Part shown: positions 47,048-57,095 of the stretch, piece by piece
Numbering within the stretch: position 1 is the stretch's first letter
How the letters are laid out: each line of letters begins with the position of its first letter
NCBI GenBank assembly: GCA_002271215.1
Contig: CP018628.1
Span: forward strand, 2,542,001 to 2,606,000
Length of the DNA stretch: 64,000 nucleotides
Origin: Lelliottia jeotgali
Lineage (GTDB): Bacteria; Pseudomonadota; Gammaproteobacteria; Enterobacterales; Enterobacteriaceae
Direction: 5' to 3'
Made by a program: the position numbers and the translations under genes
Notes under the pieces: generated by a model
The model's input: only the letters and a program-made list of their open reading frames with translations
Database searches by the model: none
Told to the model about the DNA's origin: nothing

Positions 47048-47626
47048 TTGGATACCCACGACTTGACCCTGGATGATTTTCTGTCGCGCTTTCAGCTTCT
47101 GCGCCCGCAGGTAAACCGCGACACGCTGAACAGCCGCCAGGCGGCGGTATTGATTCCCGTGGTGCGCCGCGAACAGCCAGGATTGTTACTCACCAAGCGC
47201 TCGTCACATCTGCGTAAACATGCTGGCCAGGTGGCATTTCCTGGTGGCGCGGTGGATGCGTCTGACGCCTCTCTCATTGCCGCCGCACTGCGCGAAGCTC
47301 AGGAAGAGGTGGCCATTCCGCCGGAGGCCGTTGAAGTGATTGGCGTCCTGCCGCCAGTAGACAGCGTGACCGGTTTTCAGGTGACACCCGTCGTGGGGAT
47401 TATTCCGCCCGATCTTCACTATCACGCCAGCGAAGATGAAGTGGCCGCGGTGTTTGAAATGCCGCTGGCAGAAGCACTGCGTTTGAGTCGTTATCATCCG
47501 CTGGATATTCAACGGCGTGGGCACGATCATCGGGTGTGGTTGTCGTGGTATCAGCATTATTTTGTCTGGGGCATGACGGCAGGCATTATCCGTGAGCTGG
47601 CGCTGCAAATCGGCCTGAAGCCTTGA
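47048..47626 (+). CDS. nudL: Nudix hydrolase, putative CoA pyrophosphatase
   Basis: A 192-residue protein with the UPF0035 motif [21 protein letters not shown] leading into the Nudix core [11 protein letters not shown]. The usual first Nudix Glu is replaced by Asp-rich VDASD, typical of this subfamily. It should hydrolyse CoA or related diphosphates. TTG 47048 was chosen because GGAGAG lies 9 bp upstream and it starts 3 bp after pabB. No closer ATG fits. Confidence 0.92.
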   Translation: MDTHDLTLDDFLSRFQLLRPQVNRDTLNSRQAAVLIPVVRREQPGLLLTKRSSHLRKHAGQVAFPGGAVDASDASLIAAALREAQEEVAIPPEAVEVIGVLPPVDSVTGFQVTPVVGIIPPDLHYHASEDEVAAVFEMPLAEALRLSRYHPLDIQRRGHDHRVWLSWYQHYFVWGMTAGIIRELALQIGLKP

Positions 47627-47809
47627 CTATACTTTACATTCCGATTTTTTCTGCGCGTTTGCGAGTGACGTCGCATCATTAGTAAATCAGGGGTTATTCA
47701 TTAGTTTAATTCATGTGAATAGTTAAGCCGACCTACAGGTTCCCTCTTACACTATGCGCAGTTATAACATCGTTACTGGAACCCCGGTAACCCTGTCAGG
47801 AGTGAGAAA

Positions 47810-49174
47810 GTGATTAGTATATTCGACATGTTCAAAGTGGGGATTGGCCCGTCTTCTTCCCACACTGTAGGCCCAATGAAGGCCGGTAAACAGTTCGTCG
47901 ATGATCTGGTCGAAAAAGGATTACTGGAAAGCACTACCCGCGTGGCCGTTGATGTTTACGGTTCGCTCTCTTTAACGGGTAAGGGCCACCACACCGATAT
48001 CGCCATTATTATGGGTCTGGCAGGTAACATGCCGGACACAGTGGATATTGACGCCATTCCGGCGTTTATCCGCGACACTGAAACACGCGGTCGTCTGCTG
48101 CTGGCTAACGGCAAGCACGAAGTGGATTTCCCCCACGACGACGGTATGCGTTTTCGTAGCGACAACCTGTCGCTGCATGAAAACGGGATGCAGATCCACG
48201 CCTTTAACGGCGACAAAGTGATCTACAGCAAAACCTATTACTCGATCGGCGGTGGTTTTATCGTCGATGAAGAGCATTTCGGCAAAGATGCGGTGAGCGA
48301 CGTTAACGTTCCTTATCCGTTCAAATATGCCCAGGATATGCTGGACTACTGCAAAGAGACCGGCCTGTCACTCTCCGGCATGGTGATGCAGAACGAACTG
48401 GCGCTGCACAGCAAAAAAGAGATCGAAGACTATTTTGCTAACGTCTGGCAAACCATGCAGGCGTGTATCGATCGCGGGATCAACACCGAAGGCGTATTGC
48501 CTGGGCCGCTGCGCGTACCGCGTCGCGCCTCTGCCCTGCGTCGTATGCTGGTGACGACCGATAAGTTCTCCAACGATCCGATGAACGTGGTCGACTGGGT
48601 GAATATGTTCGCACTGGCGGTGAACGAAGAGAACGCCGCCGGTGGCCGCGTGGTAACAGCGCCAACTAACGGTGCCTGCGGTATCGTTCCGGCTGTGCTG
48701 GCCTATTACGATCACTTTATCGAACCGGTCACCCCGGATATCTACATCCGCTATTTCCTCGCAGCGGGTGCAGTGGGCGCGTTGTACAAAATGAATGCGT
48801 CCATTTCCGGTGCCGAAGTCGGCTGTCAGGGCGAAGTTGGCGTGGCCTGCTCAATGGCCGCGGCTGGCCTGTCTGAGCTGCTGGGTGCAAGCCCGGAGCA
48901 GGTGTGCGTGGCGGCGGAAATCGGCATGGAGCATAACCTCGGTCTGACCTGCGATCCGGTTGCCGGCCAGGTGCAGGTGCCGTGCATCGAGCGTAACGCT
49001 ATCGCCTCGGTGAAAGCGATCAACGCCTCGCGCATGGCGATGCGCCGCACCAGCGAACCGCGCGTGTCGCTGGATAAAGTCATCGAAACCATGTACGAAA
49101 CCGGTAAAGACATGAACGCCAAATACCGTGAAACCTCACGCGGCGGTCTGGCCATTAAGGTGCAGTGCGACTAA
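47810..49174 (+). CDS. sdaA: L-serine ammonia-lyase 1
   Basis: A 454-residue iron-sulfur serine deaminase. The N-terminal domain has [11 protein letters not shown], and the catalytic domain has [23 protein letters not shown] and [12 protein letters not shown] with the cluster cysteines. It converts L-serine to pyruvate and ammonia. The start is GTG 47810 after AGGAGTGAG. In E. coli the gene is under Lrp control; ATTCATGTGAAT lies upstream but was not assigned. Confidence 0.98.
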   Translation: MISIFDMFKVGIGPSSSHTVGPMKAGKQFVDDLVEKGLLESTTRVAVDVYGSLSLTGKGHHTDIAIIMGLAGNMPDTVDIDAIPAFIRDTETRGRLLLANGKHEVDFPHDDGMRFRSDNLSLHENGMQIHAFNGDKVIYSKTYYSIGGGFIVDEEHFGKDAVSDVNVPYPFKYAQDMLDYCKETGLSLSGMVMQNELALHSKKEIEDYFANVWQTMQACIDRGINTEGVLPGPLRVPRRASALRRMLVTTDKFSNDPMNVVDWVNMFALAVNEENAAGGRVVTAPTNGACGIVPAVLAYYDHFIEPVTPDIYIRYFLAAGAVGALYKMNASISGAEVGCQGEVGVACSMAAAGLSELLGASPEQVCVAAEIGMEHNLGLTCDPVAGQVQVPCIERNAIASVKAINASRMAMRRTSEPRVSLDKVIETMYETGKDMNAKYRETSRGGLAIKVQCD

Positions 49175-49197
49175 GCACTCCATTGATTATTCTCTCT

Positions 49198-49222
49198 CGC
49201 CCATCTGCAACGGATGGGCGAT
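49198..49222 (+). terminator. Stem-loop after sdaA
   Basis: Perfect 8-bp stem CGCCCATC/GATGGGCG, 24 bp after the sdaA stop, followed by ATATTTATT. The U content is moderate, so termination may be partial. Confidence 0.7.
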
Positions 49223-49314
49223 ATTTATTCGCTTTCTCGTCACCGTAACATTTCCCCACTACACTTTCTGTGTTGCCCTGGCTCCTGTGCTGGCGGCTTA
49301 TCGAGCCCCCTTTC

Positions 49315-50913
49315 ATGCAGAATGCGCAAAGGATCATTAAAAGCTATCGCCGAAACCGCATTATTGTCTGTGTGCTGGTGGCTTTTTTTACGCTCTTTCT
49401 GACCCTCGGCATTCGTTTTATTTCACAGCGCAATTTAAATCAGGAACGTGTTCACGCCTTTGTCAGCCACTCGGTGAATGCGCTGGATAAGATCCTGATG
49501 CCGCTGCAGGCGGGCCGAGAAACCTTGCAAGCTCTGGTCGGATCGCCCTGTCCTGACGCCCATCTGGCGCTGCGTAAACGGGCCGCAACCCTGCAAACCG
49601 TGCGTTCTATTGCGCTGATTAAAGACGGTATCCTTTACTGCTCCAGCATTTTTGGCGATCGCGATGTTCCCATCCGCCAGGTGCAACCCGATCTGCCCTC
49701 CAGCCAGCCGCAACTGGTCCTGTCGACGGACAAATCGCTGCTCAAAGGCAGTCCGATTCTGATCCAGTGGTATCCGGTTTCCGACAGCGGAGAAGATGGT
49801 GTGATGCAGATTGTGAATATCGATCTGATCACCAAAATGATGCTTGAGCCGCAGCGCCCGCTGATCACCGATGTGAGTCTGAACGTCGGGAACAAATTCC
49901 TGCGTTACGGGCAGAACGTCACTGACACGCTGGCAGTCACGCAAGACGCCATGATCCTGAGCCAAACATCAGGCCATTTCCCCTTCACCATCACCGTCAG
50001 CGGGCCGGGTGCCAGCGAACTGGCGCTGATCAATCTTCCCTCACAGCTTCCGCTGGCCGTCCTGCTGAGCCTGCTGCTGGGCTATATCGCCTGGCTTGCC
50101 ACTGCCAGTCGCATGAGTTTTACCTGGGAAATTAACCTTGGACTGGCCGCGCGGGAGTTCGAACTGTTCTGCCAGCCGTTGCTCAATGCCCGCACGCAGA
50201 AATGCGTCGGAGTGGAGATCCTGCTGCGCTGGAATAATCCTCGCCAGGGCTGGATTTCCCCCGACGTGTTTATTCCGCTGGCGGAGGAACATAATCTGAT
50301 CGTTCCGCTGACACGCTACGTGATTATGGAAACCGTGCGTCAGATTGGCTATTTTCCGGCGAACAAAGGATTTCATATCGGCATTAACGTCGCAGCCAGC
50401 CACTTTCGCAATGGCGTGCTGCTCCAGGATCTGAATCGCTACTGGTTTAGCGCCCGTCCAAAACAACAGTTGATTGTCGAACTCACCGAGCGCGACGCGC
50501 TGCTGGATGTGGATTATCGCATCGTGCGGGAACTGCATCGTAAAGAGGTGAAGCTGGCGATTGATGATTTTGGTACTGGCAACAGCTCACTTTCATGGCT
50601 GGAAAAACTGCGCCCGGACGTGCTCAAAATAGACAAATCGTTTACCACCGCGCTGGGTACTGATGCGGTGAATTCGACAGTGACAGATATCATTATTGCG
50701 CTGGGGCAGCGTCTGAATATCGAGCTGGTCGCCGAGGGCGTGGAAACGCAGGAGCAGGCGCGCTATTTGCGCCATCACGGGGTCAATATCTTGCAGGGTT
50801 TCTTGTATGCGCGACCAATGCCGCTGAAGGATTTTCCGCAGTGGCTGGCAGAGAGTTCACCTCCGCCAGCACCGCGTAACGGGCATATCCTTCCGGTTAT
50901 GCCGTTGCGTTAA
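49315..50913 (+). CDS. pdeD: CSS-domain c-di-GMP phosphodiesterase
   Basis: A 532-residue membrane protein. A helix at about 14-33 is followed by a periplasmic CSS sensor with C-terminal-side YCSSIF and an upstream GSPC cysteine, a second helix at about 245-263, and a cytoplasmic EAL domain. The EAL triplet is EIL (GVEILLRW), with ELTERD and DDFGTGNS present, so the domain looks active. CSS enzymes are tuned by the periplasmic DsbA/DsbB disulfide system; dsbB is in this window. ATG 49315 has only a weak GAG upstream. Confidence 0.93.
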   Translation: MQNAQRIIKSYRRNRIIVCVLVAFFTLFLTLGIRFISQRNLNQERVHAFVSHSVNALDKILMPLQAGRETLQALVGSPCPDAHLALRKRAATLQTVRSIALIKDGILYCSSIFGDRDVPIRQVQPDLPSSQPQLVLSTDKSLLKGSPILIQWYPVSDSGEDGVMQIVNIDLITKMMLEPQRPLITDVSLNVGNKFLRYGQNVTDTLAVTQDAMILSQTSGHFPFTITVSGPGASELALINLPSQLPLAVLLSLLLGYIAWLATASRMSFTWEINLGLAAREFELFCQPLLNARTQKCVGVEILLRWNNPRQGWISPDVFIPLAEEHNLIVPLTRYVIMETVRQIGYFPANKGFHIGINVAASHFRNGVLLQDLNRYWFSARPKQQLIVELTERDALLDVDYRIVRELHRKEVKLAIDDFGTGNSSLSWLEKLRPDVLKIDKSFTTALGTDAVNSTVTDIIIALGQRLNIELVAEGVETQEQARYLRHHGVNILQGFLYARPMPLKDFPQWLAESSPPPAPRNGHILPVMPLR

Positions 50914-50919
50914 ACCTGA

Positions 50920-52479
50920 TTACTCTTCTTCGTCGTGGTCGGACTGCTCTTTAACAATACGCACCATGTCTACGCGGTAATCGTTCGCCTGTACGATGGT
51001 GATTTGCAATCGCGGCAGTTCAATGATGTCGCCAACACGTGGGATCTGGCCGTTAACCGCAATGACTAACCCGGCAACGGTGGCAATATCTTCTTCATCG
51101 TTGATGATATTGTCGAGGCCCAGCGTATGTTGCAGAGCGTGCAGATCGGTGGTGCCTTTCACTAACCAGCCGTCGCCATCAGCAACAATTTCTGGCGTTT
51201 CATCGGCATCCGGGAATTCACCGGCAATCGCTTCCAGCACGTCCAGCGGCGTCACAAGGCCCTGCACCACACCAAATTCGTTGGTCACGATAACAAAGCT
51301 ACCGCGCGCACGGCGCAGGACGCCCAGCAGATTGATCGGGTCCAGCGTTTCCGGGACCACAATTGCCGGAGAGGCCGCCGCGATAGCTTCCACGTTAACG
51401 CCTTCTTCCAGCGCCACCAGCATTTCTTTCGCGCGAACGACGCCGATTATCTCGTCCAGTTCACCGCGACATACCGGGAACAGGCTGTGCGGTGAGGAGA
51501 GCAACTGCTGGCGAATTTCATCCACGCTCAGGTTGGCATCTACCCAGCTAATTTCACCGCGCGGGGTCATGATCCCACGCAACGAGCGTGACGCCAGCGA
51601 CAGCACGCCGTTAATCATGTAACGCTCTTCTTCAACAAACGCGCCTTCTGGCACCGGCACCGGGTTACGGTTCGCGGTTTCAGGCTGGACGTTGGTCTGG
51701 CGGCGACCGCCCATTAGACGCAGGATGGCGTCAGCGGTACGGGCACGCAGCGGCTGATTAGACTGCTGTTTAATAAAGTTACGGCGCGCAATCTGGTTAA
51801 ACAGCTCGATAAGAATCGAGAAGCCAATCGCGGCGTACAGGTAGCCTTTAGGAATATGGAAACCGAAACCTTCTGCGACCAGGCTCAGGCCAATCATCAG
51901 CAGGAAGCTCAGACACAAGACCACAACCGTCGGATGTTCGTTCACAAAACGCGTCAGCGGCTTAGACGCCAGCAACATCACGGCCATTGCAATCACTACC
52001 GCGGCCATCATTACCGGCAGATGGTTCACCATGCCGACAGCGGTAATCACCGCATCCAGCGAGAAGACAGCATCAAGCACCACAATCTGCGCAACAACCA
52101 CCCAGAAACTCGCATACCCCTTACCGTGTCCGTCGTCGTGCTGTCGGTTTTCCAGCCGTTCATGCAACTCGGTTGTTGCTTTGAAGAGCAGGAAAAGTCC
52201 CCCCACCAGCATGATCAAATCACGGCCGGAGAAGGTGAAATCCATCACGGTAAACAGCGGTTTGGTCAGAGTGACCATCCACGAAATGACGGACAACAGC
52301 GCAAGTCGCATGATAAGCGCCAGCGAAAGGCCGATTAAACGCGCTTTATCGCGCTGTTTTGGCGGCAGCTTATCCGCAAGGATGGCGATAAACACCAGGT
52401 TGTCGATACCAAGAACTATCTCAAGAACAACCAGCGTGAGTAATCCCACCCAGATTGACGGGTCCATTAAGAATTCCAT
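50920..52479 (-). CDS. yoaE: TerC-CBS-CorC membrane protein
   Basis: A 519-residue protein. A seven-helix TerC domain ([18 protein letters not shown]) is followed by two CBS domains (about 305-425) and a C-terminal CorC/HlyC domain. TerC relatives help metal (manganese) loading or export at the Sec translocon, but YoaE itself has no settled role. AGGAGC precedes ATG 52479. An upstream reading frame overlaps its start. It is divergent from manX. Confidence 0.95.
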   Translation of the reverse strand: MEFLMDPSIWVGLLTLVVLEIVLGIDNLVFIAILADKLPPKQRDKARLIGLSLALIMRLALLSVISWMVTLTKPLFTVMDFTFSGRDLIMLVGGLFLLFKATTELHERLENRQHDDGHGKGYASFWVVVAQIVVLDAVFSLDAVITAVGMVNHLPVMMAAVVIAMAVMLLASKPLTRFVNEHPTVVVLCLSFLLMIGLSLVAEGFGFHIPKGYLYAAIGFSILIELFNQIARRNFIKQQSNQPLRARTADAILRLMGGRRQTNVQPETANRNPVPVPEGAFVEEERYMINGVLSLASRSLRGIMTPRGEISWVDANLSVDEIRQQLLSSPHSLFPVCRGELDEIIGVVRAKEMLVALEEGVNVEAIAAASPAIVVPETLDPINLLGVLRRARGSFVIVTNEFGVVQGLVTPLDVLEAIAGEFPDADETPEIVADGDGWLVKGTTDLHALQHTLGLDNIINDEEDIATVAGLVIAVNGQIPRVGDIIELPRLQITIVQANDYRVDMVRIVKEQSDHDEEE

Positions 52480-52675
52480 GAAAAGCTCCTGCTAAAGGAA
52501 TGACTAAACGGCGCCCCGAAAACAGTGGGCGAAATGACGGTAGACGTGTGCAATGGATGGCGAGGTTCGCCGGCGAGCGAGGCGCAAAATGGCCTGTTAG
52601 ATGACTGACGTCGGTGACGGTCCATACGGTGGGCTGTAGCCCTATACTCCTGGTAATTAAACGGAGGCTAAACAT
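52421..52675 (-). CDS. yoaL: Upstream overlapping ORF of yoaE (yoaL-like)
   Basis: An 84-codon frame (begins [14 protein letters not shown]) covers the whole yoaE leader and runs 59 bp into yoaE in another frame, so its translation must affect yoaE initiation. E. coli has a small gene yoaL in this position, which makes a real product likely. The ribosome site is weak. Identity with yoaL is by position, length and overlap, not by a remembered sequence. Confidence 0.5.
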   Translation of the reverse strand: MFSLRLITRSIGLQPTVWTVTDVSHLTGHFAPRSPANLAIHCTRLPSFRPLFSGRRLVIPLAGAFHGILNGPVNLGGITHAGCS

Positions 52676-52777
52676 ATCAGAGACAATAGCTTTTTAGCAA
52701 AGATTTACTTTCCTTTGCAAAGTTATGTTACAGAGTCGATTTTCATTTGAGATAAATCTGCTCTGTGAAGCTAAATT

Positions 52778-52821
52778 ACGGATCTTCATCACATAAATTA
52801 TTTTTTCACTATCTAAAATAA
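52778..52821 (+). promoter_or_regulatory. CRP half-site and Mlc/NagC-like site of manXYZ
   Basis: A CRP-like element with a good TCACA half (52789-52793) and a weak other half is followed by a TTATTTTTTCA-type dyad that ends in TAAAATAA (52798-52821). The dyad fits the Mlc/NagC operator form. Both regulators act on manX in E. coli. About 120 bp separate this from the start codon. Confidence 0.6.
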
Positions 52822-52940
52822 ATCCCGGAAGTCTTAGTTAACTTAACTATAACCCTTATCTGAATCGATTCGGTGCGCCGAAAACGTTTCTCAGTACGCC
52901 TGCGGGCAGGCGTATTAATGATAATAAAAGGAGGTAGCAA

Positions 52941-53903
52941 GTGACCATTGCTATTGTAATAGGCACACATGGTTGGGCTGCAGAGCAGTTACTCAAAACC
53001 GCAGAAATGCTGTTGGGTGAGCAGGAAAACGTCGGCTGGATCGATTTCGTCCCTGGCGAAAACGCTGAAACGCTGATTGAGAAATACACTGCTCAACTGG
53101 AGAAGCTGGATACCAGCAAAGGCGTGCTGTTTCTCGTTGATACATGGGGTGGCAGTCCGTTTAACGCCGCCAGCCGCATTGTCGTCGATAAAGAGCATCA
53201 TGAAGTTGTCGCTGGCGTAAACATCCCGATGCTGGTGGAAACGCTGATGGCGCGTGACGATAACCCGAGCTTTGACGAACTGGTCGCTCTGGCTGTTGAA
53301 ACCGGTCGTGAAGGCGTAAAAGCGCTGAAGGCACAACCCGTAGAAAAACCTGCTCCGGTTGCTGCTGCCGTGAAATCTGCCGTTCCCACCAAACCTATGG
53401 GCGCGAACGATTACATGGTTATCGGGCTGGCGCGTATTGATGACCGCTTAATCCACGGCCAGGTGGCAACGCGCTGGACCAAAGAAACCAACGTGAAACG
53501 CATTATCGTCGTCAGCGACGAAGTGGCCGCCGATCACGTTCGTAAAACCCTTCTCACCCAGGTTGCTCCTCCGGGCGTTACCGCACACGTCGTGGACGTC
53601 GCTAAGATGATCCGCGTATATAACAACCCGAAATATGCCGGTGAACGCGTAATGCTCCTGTTCACCAACCCGACAGACGTTGAGCGCGTTGTGGAAGGCG
53701 GCGTGAAAATCACCTCCGTGAATATCGGTGGTATGGCTTTCCGTCAGGGCAAAACGCAGGTAAACAACGCGATTTCCGTCGATGAAAAAGATATCGAAGC
53801 CTTCAATAAGCTGAATGCACGCGGTATTGAACTGGAAGCCCGTAAAGTTTCCACGGATCAGAGACTGAAAATGATGGATTTGATCGGCAAAGTTGGGAAA
53901 TAA
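52941..53903 (+). CDS. manX: PTS mannose-specific EIIAB component
   Basis: A 320-residue fusion. The IIA domain (1-~135) has the phospho-His in GTHGWAA (His10). An Ala/Pro/Lys linker (about 135-155) leads to the IIB domain with phospho-His in RLIHGQVATRW. It relays phosphate from HPr to incoming mannose, glucose or glucosamine. GTG start with a near-perfect AAGGAGGT site. Confidence 0.98.
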   Translation: MTIAIVIGTHGWAAEQLLKTAEMLLGEQENVGWIDFVPGENAETLIEKYTAQLEKLDTSKGVLFLVDTWGGSPFNAASRIVVDKEHHEVVAGVNIPMLVETLMARDDNPSFDELVALAVETGREGVKALKAQPVEKPAPVAAAVKSAVPTKPMGANDYMVIGLARIDDRLIHGQVATRWTKETNVKRIIVVSDEVAADHVRKTLLTQVAPPGVTAHVVDVAKMIRVYNNPKYAGERVMLLFTNPTDVERVVEGGVKITSVNIGGMAFRQGKTQVNNAISVDEKDIEAFNKLNARGIELEARKVSTDQRLKMMDLIGKVGK

Positions 53904-53951
53904 CCCAGGCGCTGATTTTTCACATAAAGCTTATGTTATAGGAGAAGTACA

Positions 53952-54752
53952 ATGGAGATTACCACTCTTCAGATTGTGCTGGTGTTCATCGTCGCGTGTA
54001 TTGCGGGTATGGAATCCGTACTTGATGAATTTCAGTTCCACCGTCCACTGGTGGCCTGTACGTTGATTGGCGCCGTTCTCGGCGATATGAAAACCGGTAT
54101 TATCATCGGTGGTACGCTGGAAATGATCGCTCTGGGCTGGATGAACATCGGTGCGGCAGTTGCGCCTGATGCGGCACTGGCATCCATCATTTCTACGGTT
54201 CTGGTTATTGCCGGGCATCAAAGCATCGGTGCCGGTATCGCACTGGCTATCCCACTGGCAGCAGCTGGCCAGGTTCTGACCATCATCGTTCGTACTATCA
54301 CCGTGGCCTTCCAGCACGCGGCGGACAAGGCGGCAGATAATGGCAACCTGACGGCGCTCTCGTGGATCCACGTCTCGTCCCTGTTCCTGCAGGCAATGCG
54401 TATCGCTATCCCTGCGGTTATCGTTGCCATCTCTGTCGGTACCAGCGAAGTGCAGAGCATGCTGAACGCGATTCCAGAAGTCGTGACCGGCGGTCTGAAC
54501 ATCGCGGGTGGCATGATCGTGGTGGTTGGTTATGCGATGGTCATCAACATGATGCGCGCAGGCTACCTGATGCCGTTCTTCTACCTCGGCTTTGTTACTG
54601 CGGCGTTCACAAACTTCAACCTGGTTGCTCTGGGTGTGATTGGTGCGGTGATGGCGATTCTGTACATCCAGCTGAGCCCGAAATATAACCGCGTCGCGGG
54701 TGCACCAGCGCAGGCTGCTGGTAACAACGATCTCGATAACGAACTGGACTAG
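53952..54752 (+). CDS. manY: PTS mannose-specific EIIC component
   Basis: A 266-residue multi-helix sugar channel subunit (MEITTLQIVLVFIVACIAG; GLNIAGGMIVVVGYAMVINM). It forms the membrane channel with ManZ; it is also a known entry factor for lambda DNA and some bacteriocins. TAGGAGAAG precedes the ATG, 48 bp after manX. Confidence 0.98.
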   Translation: MEITTLQIVLVFIVACIAGMESVLDEFQFHRPLVACTLIGAVLGDMKTGIIIGGTLEMIALGWMNIGAAVAPDAALASIISTVLVIAGHQSIGAGIALAIPLAAAGQVLTIIVRTITVAFQHAADKAADNGNLTALSWIHVSSLFLQAMRIAIPAVIVAISVGTSEVQSMLNAIPEVVTGGLNIAGGMIVVVGYAMVINMMRAGYLMPFFYLGFVTAAFTNFNLVALGVIGAVMAILYIQLSPKYNRVAGAPAQAAGNNDLDNELD

Positions 54753-54764
54753 CAGGTGAGCGAA

Positions 54765-55616
54765 ATGGTTGATATGACAAAAACTACCACCGAGAAAAAA
54801 CTCACTCCGGGTGATATTCGTGGCGTATTCCTGCGTTCGAACCTGTTCCAGGGTTCATGGAACTTCGAACGTATGCAGGCGCTGGGCTTCTGCTTCTCTA
54901 TGGTACCGGCGATTAGACGCCTGTATCCAGAAAACAACGAAGCACGTCGCCAGGCGATTAAACGTCACCTGGAATTCTTTAACACCCATCCTTACGTTGC
55001 GGCTCCGGTTCTCGGCGTAACCTTAGCGATGGAAGAGCAGCGTGCTAACGGCGCAGAGATTGACGATGGTGCTATCAACGGTATCAAAGTTGGTCTGATG
55101 GGTCCGCTGGCAGGCGTGGGTGACCCGATCTTCTGGGGTACCGTGCGTCCGGTCTTCGCGGCACTCGGCGCGGGTATCGCGATGAGCGGCAGCCTGCTCG
55201 GTCCACTGCTGTTCTTCATTCTGTTCAACGCAGTCCGTCTGGCGACCCGTTACTACGGCGTGGCTTACGGCTACCGTAAAGGTGTCGATATCGTTTCTGA
55301 TATGGGCGGCGGCTTCCTGCAGAAACTGACTGAGGGGGCGTCCATTCTCGGCCTCTTTGTCATGGGGGCCCTGGTGAACAAGTGGACGCACGTGAACATC
55401 CCGCTGGTGGTGTCGACTATCACCGGCCAGGATGGGCAAACGCGTGTAACCACCGTGCAGACCATCCTGGACCAGCTGATGCCGGGCCTGGTGCCACTGC
55501 TGCTGACCTTCGCCTGTATGTGGCTGCTGCGTAAGAAAGTGAACGCCCTGTGGATCATCGTTGGCTTCTTCGTCATCGGTATCGTGGGTTACGCTATCGG
55601 CCTGCTGGGTCTGTAA
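54765..55616 (+). CDS. manZ: PTS mannose-specific EIID component
   Basis: A 283-residue membrane component (RGVFLRSNLFQGSWNFERMQ; VGLMGPLAGVGDPIFWG). It completes the EII-mannose complex. ATG 54765 follows AGGTGAG and lies 12 bp after manY; a GTG at 54756 is less likely. A strong terminator follows. Confidence 0.98.
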   Translation: MVDMTKTTTEKKLTPGDIRGVFLRSNLFQGSWNFERMQALGFCFSMVPAIRRLYPENNEARRQAIKRHLEFFNTHPYVAAPVLGVTLAMEEQRANGAEIDDGAINGIKVGLMGPLAGVGDPIFWGTVRPVFAALGAGIAMSGSLLGPLLFFILFNAVRLATRYYGVAYGYRKGVDIVSDMGGGFLQKLTEGASILGLFVMGALVNKWTHVNIPLVVSTITGQDGQTRVTTVQTILDQLMPGLVPLLLTFACMWLLRKKVNALWIIVGFFVIGIVGYAIGLLGL

Positions 55617-55631
55617 GCTTTTGCTTTATCT

Positions 55632-55657
55632 ACCGGGGGCTTGCCCCCGGTTTTTTA
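55632..55657 (+). terminator. Terminator of manXYZ
   Basis: Perfect stem ACCGGGGGC/GCCCCCGGT with a TT-centred loop and then TTTTTTATT, 15 bp after manZ. Confidence 0.95.
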
Positions 55658-55670
55658 TTCTGGAGGACGA

Positions 55671-56129
55671 ATGACGGTTACGGACATCGTACTGGTTCTG
55701 TTTATTGTTGCCCTTCTGGCGTACGCCATTTATGACGAATTCATTATGCCCCGCCGCCACGGCGAGACATTGCTCAGCGTTCCCCTTCTGCGACGCGGTC
55801 GGGTTGATGCGTTTATCTTTGCTGGCCTTCTCGCCATCCTGATTTACAACAATGCCATGAGTCATGGAGCATTATTAACCACATGGTTATTATGTGCGCT
55901 GGCATTAATGGCGATTTATCTCTTTTGGATCAGGGCGCCTAAGGCAATCTTTAAACGGGATGGTTTTTTCTTCGCCAATGCGTGGATAGAATATAACCGT
56001 ATTAAAGAGATGAATTTATCCGAAGACGGTGTGCTGGTGATGCAATTAGAACAACGCCGCTTGCTCATCCGGGTGAAGGATATCGATGATCTTGAGAAAA
56101 TATACAAAACAATGGTTAAAACTCAATAG
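55671..56129 (+). CDS. yobD: DUF986-family inner membrane protein
   Basis: A 152-residue protein with three predicted membrane helices and the segment [22 protein letters not shown] near the C-terminus. Length equals E. coli YobD. Function unknown. GGAGG precedes ATG 55671. It lies just after the manZ terminator and probably has its own promoter or receives read-through. Confidence 0.95.
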   Translation: MTVTDIVLVLFIVALLAYAIYDEFIMPRRHGETLLSVPLLRRGRVDAFIFAGLLAILIYNNAMSHGALLTTWLLCALALMAIYLFWIRAPKAIFKRDGFFFANAWIEYNRIKEMNLSEDGVLVMQLEQRRLLIRVKDIDDLEKIYKTMVKTQ

Positions 56130-56137
56130 GTTATATT

Positions 56138-56197
56138 TATAGCAATGGCTATATATTGTCCCTTTCGAATATGTGCAATATATAGCCTCAGCTATAT
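56138..56197 (+). promoter_or_regulatory. Two MntR boxes upstream of mntP
   Basis: TATAGC-AATG-GCTATA (56138-56153) and ATATAGC-CTCA-GCTATAT (56180-56197) both fit the MntR core ATAGC-N4-GCTAT. The centres are 43 bp apart, about four helix turns. MntR with Mn2+ activates mntP in E. coli. Confidence 0.75.
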
Positions 56198-56251
56198 TCC
56201 AGACTGAATTAACTTATATTTATTAACGTTATTCTCACCGATAAATCTAAA

Positions 56252-56266
56252 TGAAAATCGTTATCA
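56252..56266 (+). promoter_or_regulatory. Fur box upstream of mntP
   Basis: TGAAAATCGTTATCA matches the 7-1-7 Fur pattern at 12 of 14 positions. It lies between the MntR boxes and the riboswitch, close to the likely mntP promoter (TATATT region near 56303). Confidence 0.6.
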
Positions 56267-56335
56267 ACTGGTTAATGTAATAATACATTCCTGTTGTTGT
56301 TTTATATTCTAAAAATATGTTAAGGTTGCGCCCGT

Positions 56336-56460
56336 CGTTGGGGAGTAGCCGATTTCCCGTCCCAGGGAAATGTACGTGTCAACATACTCGTTGAAAAACG
56401 TGGTGCGTACGGATCGCTTACTGCACAGTTTCTGTGCATTGAGGTCAGGCGAGACCATAG
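56336..56460 (+). ncRNA. yybP-ykoY manganese riboswitch
   Basis: The leader begins with GGGGAGTAGCC and ends with GAGGTCAGGCGAGACCAT, the conserved elements of the yybP-ykoY aptamer. Mn2+ binding allows expression of the exporter MntP. A further hairpin (ACTGC..GCAGT, about 56469-56490) precedes the start codon and may be the expression platform. Confidence 0.93.
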
Positions 56461-56528
56461 ATACATCAACTGCTGTTTACTGGGGGCAGTGATGTGTCAT
56501 ATGGATATCCCCGGTCTGGACGCTTTTT

Positions 56529-57095
56529 ATGAATATCTCCGCTACGATCCTTCTCGCTTTCGGCATGTCCATGGACGCTTTCGCGGCTTCGATGGGAAAA
56601 GGTGCCACTCTCCACAAACCAAAATTCTCTGAAGCCCTGCGCACCGGTCTTATTTTTGGCGCCATTGAAACGCTCACCCCGCTTATTGGCTGGGCGATGG
56701 GTATGCTGGCCAGCCAGTTTGTTCTGGAATGGAACCACTGGATTGCCTTTATTCTGCTGGCGTTCCTCGGCGGGCGTATGGTCATTGAAGGGTGTCGCGG
56801 AAATACCGCTGAAGACGAAGCGCCGATTCACCGCCACGGTTTCTGGCTGCTGGTGACCACCGCGATTGCCACTAGCCTTGATGCGATGGCCGTCGGTGTC
56901 GGTCTGGCGTTTTTGCAGGTGAATATTATCGCCACCGCGCTGGCTATCGGCTGCGCGACGTTGATTATGTCGACGCTGGGCATGATGGTCGGTCGATTTA
57001 TCGGCCCGCTGTTAGGTAAGCGAGCCGAAATTCTGGGCGGTATTGTGTTAATCGGAATTGGCGGACAGATCCTCTGGTCGCACTTCTACGGTTAA
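56529..57095 (+). CDS. mntP: Manganese exporter MntP
   Basis: A 188-residue, six-helix protein made of two similar halves ([31 protein letters not shown]), whose Asp residues form the ion path. It exports Mn2+. Control elements upstream (MntR boxes, Fur box, riboswitch) all fit. The stop overlaps the end of convergent rlmA by 4 bp. Confidence 0.97.
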   Translation: MNISATILLAFGMSMDAFAASMGKGATLHKPKFSEALRTGLIFGAIETLTPLIGWAMGMLASQFVLEWNHWIAFILLAFLGGRMVIEGCRGNTAEDEAPIHRHGFWLLVTTAIATSLDAMAVGVGLAFLQVNIIATALAIGCATLIMSTLGMMVGRFIGPLLGKRAEILGGIVLIGIGGQILWSHFYG

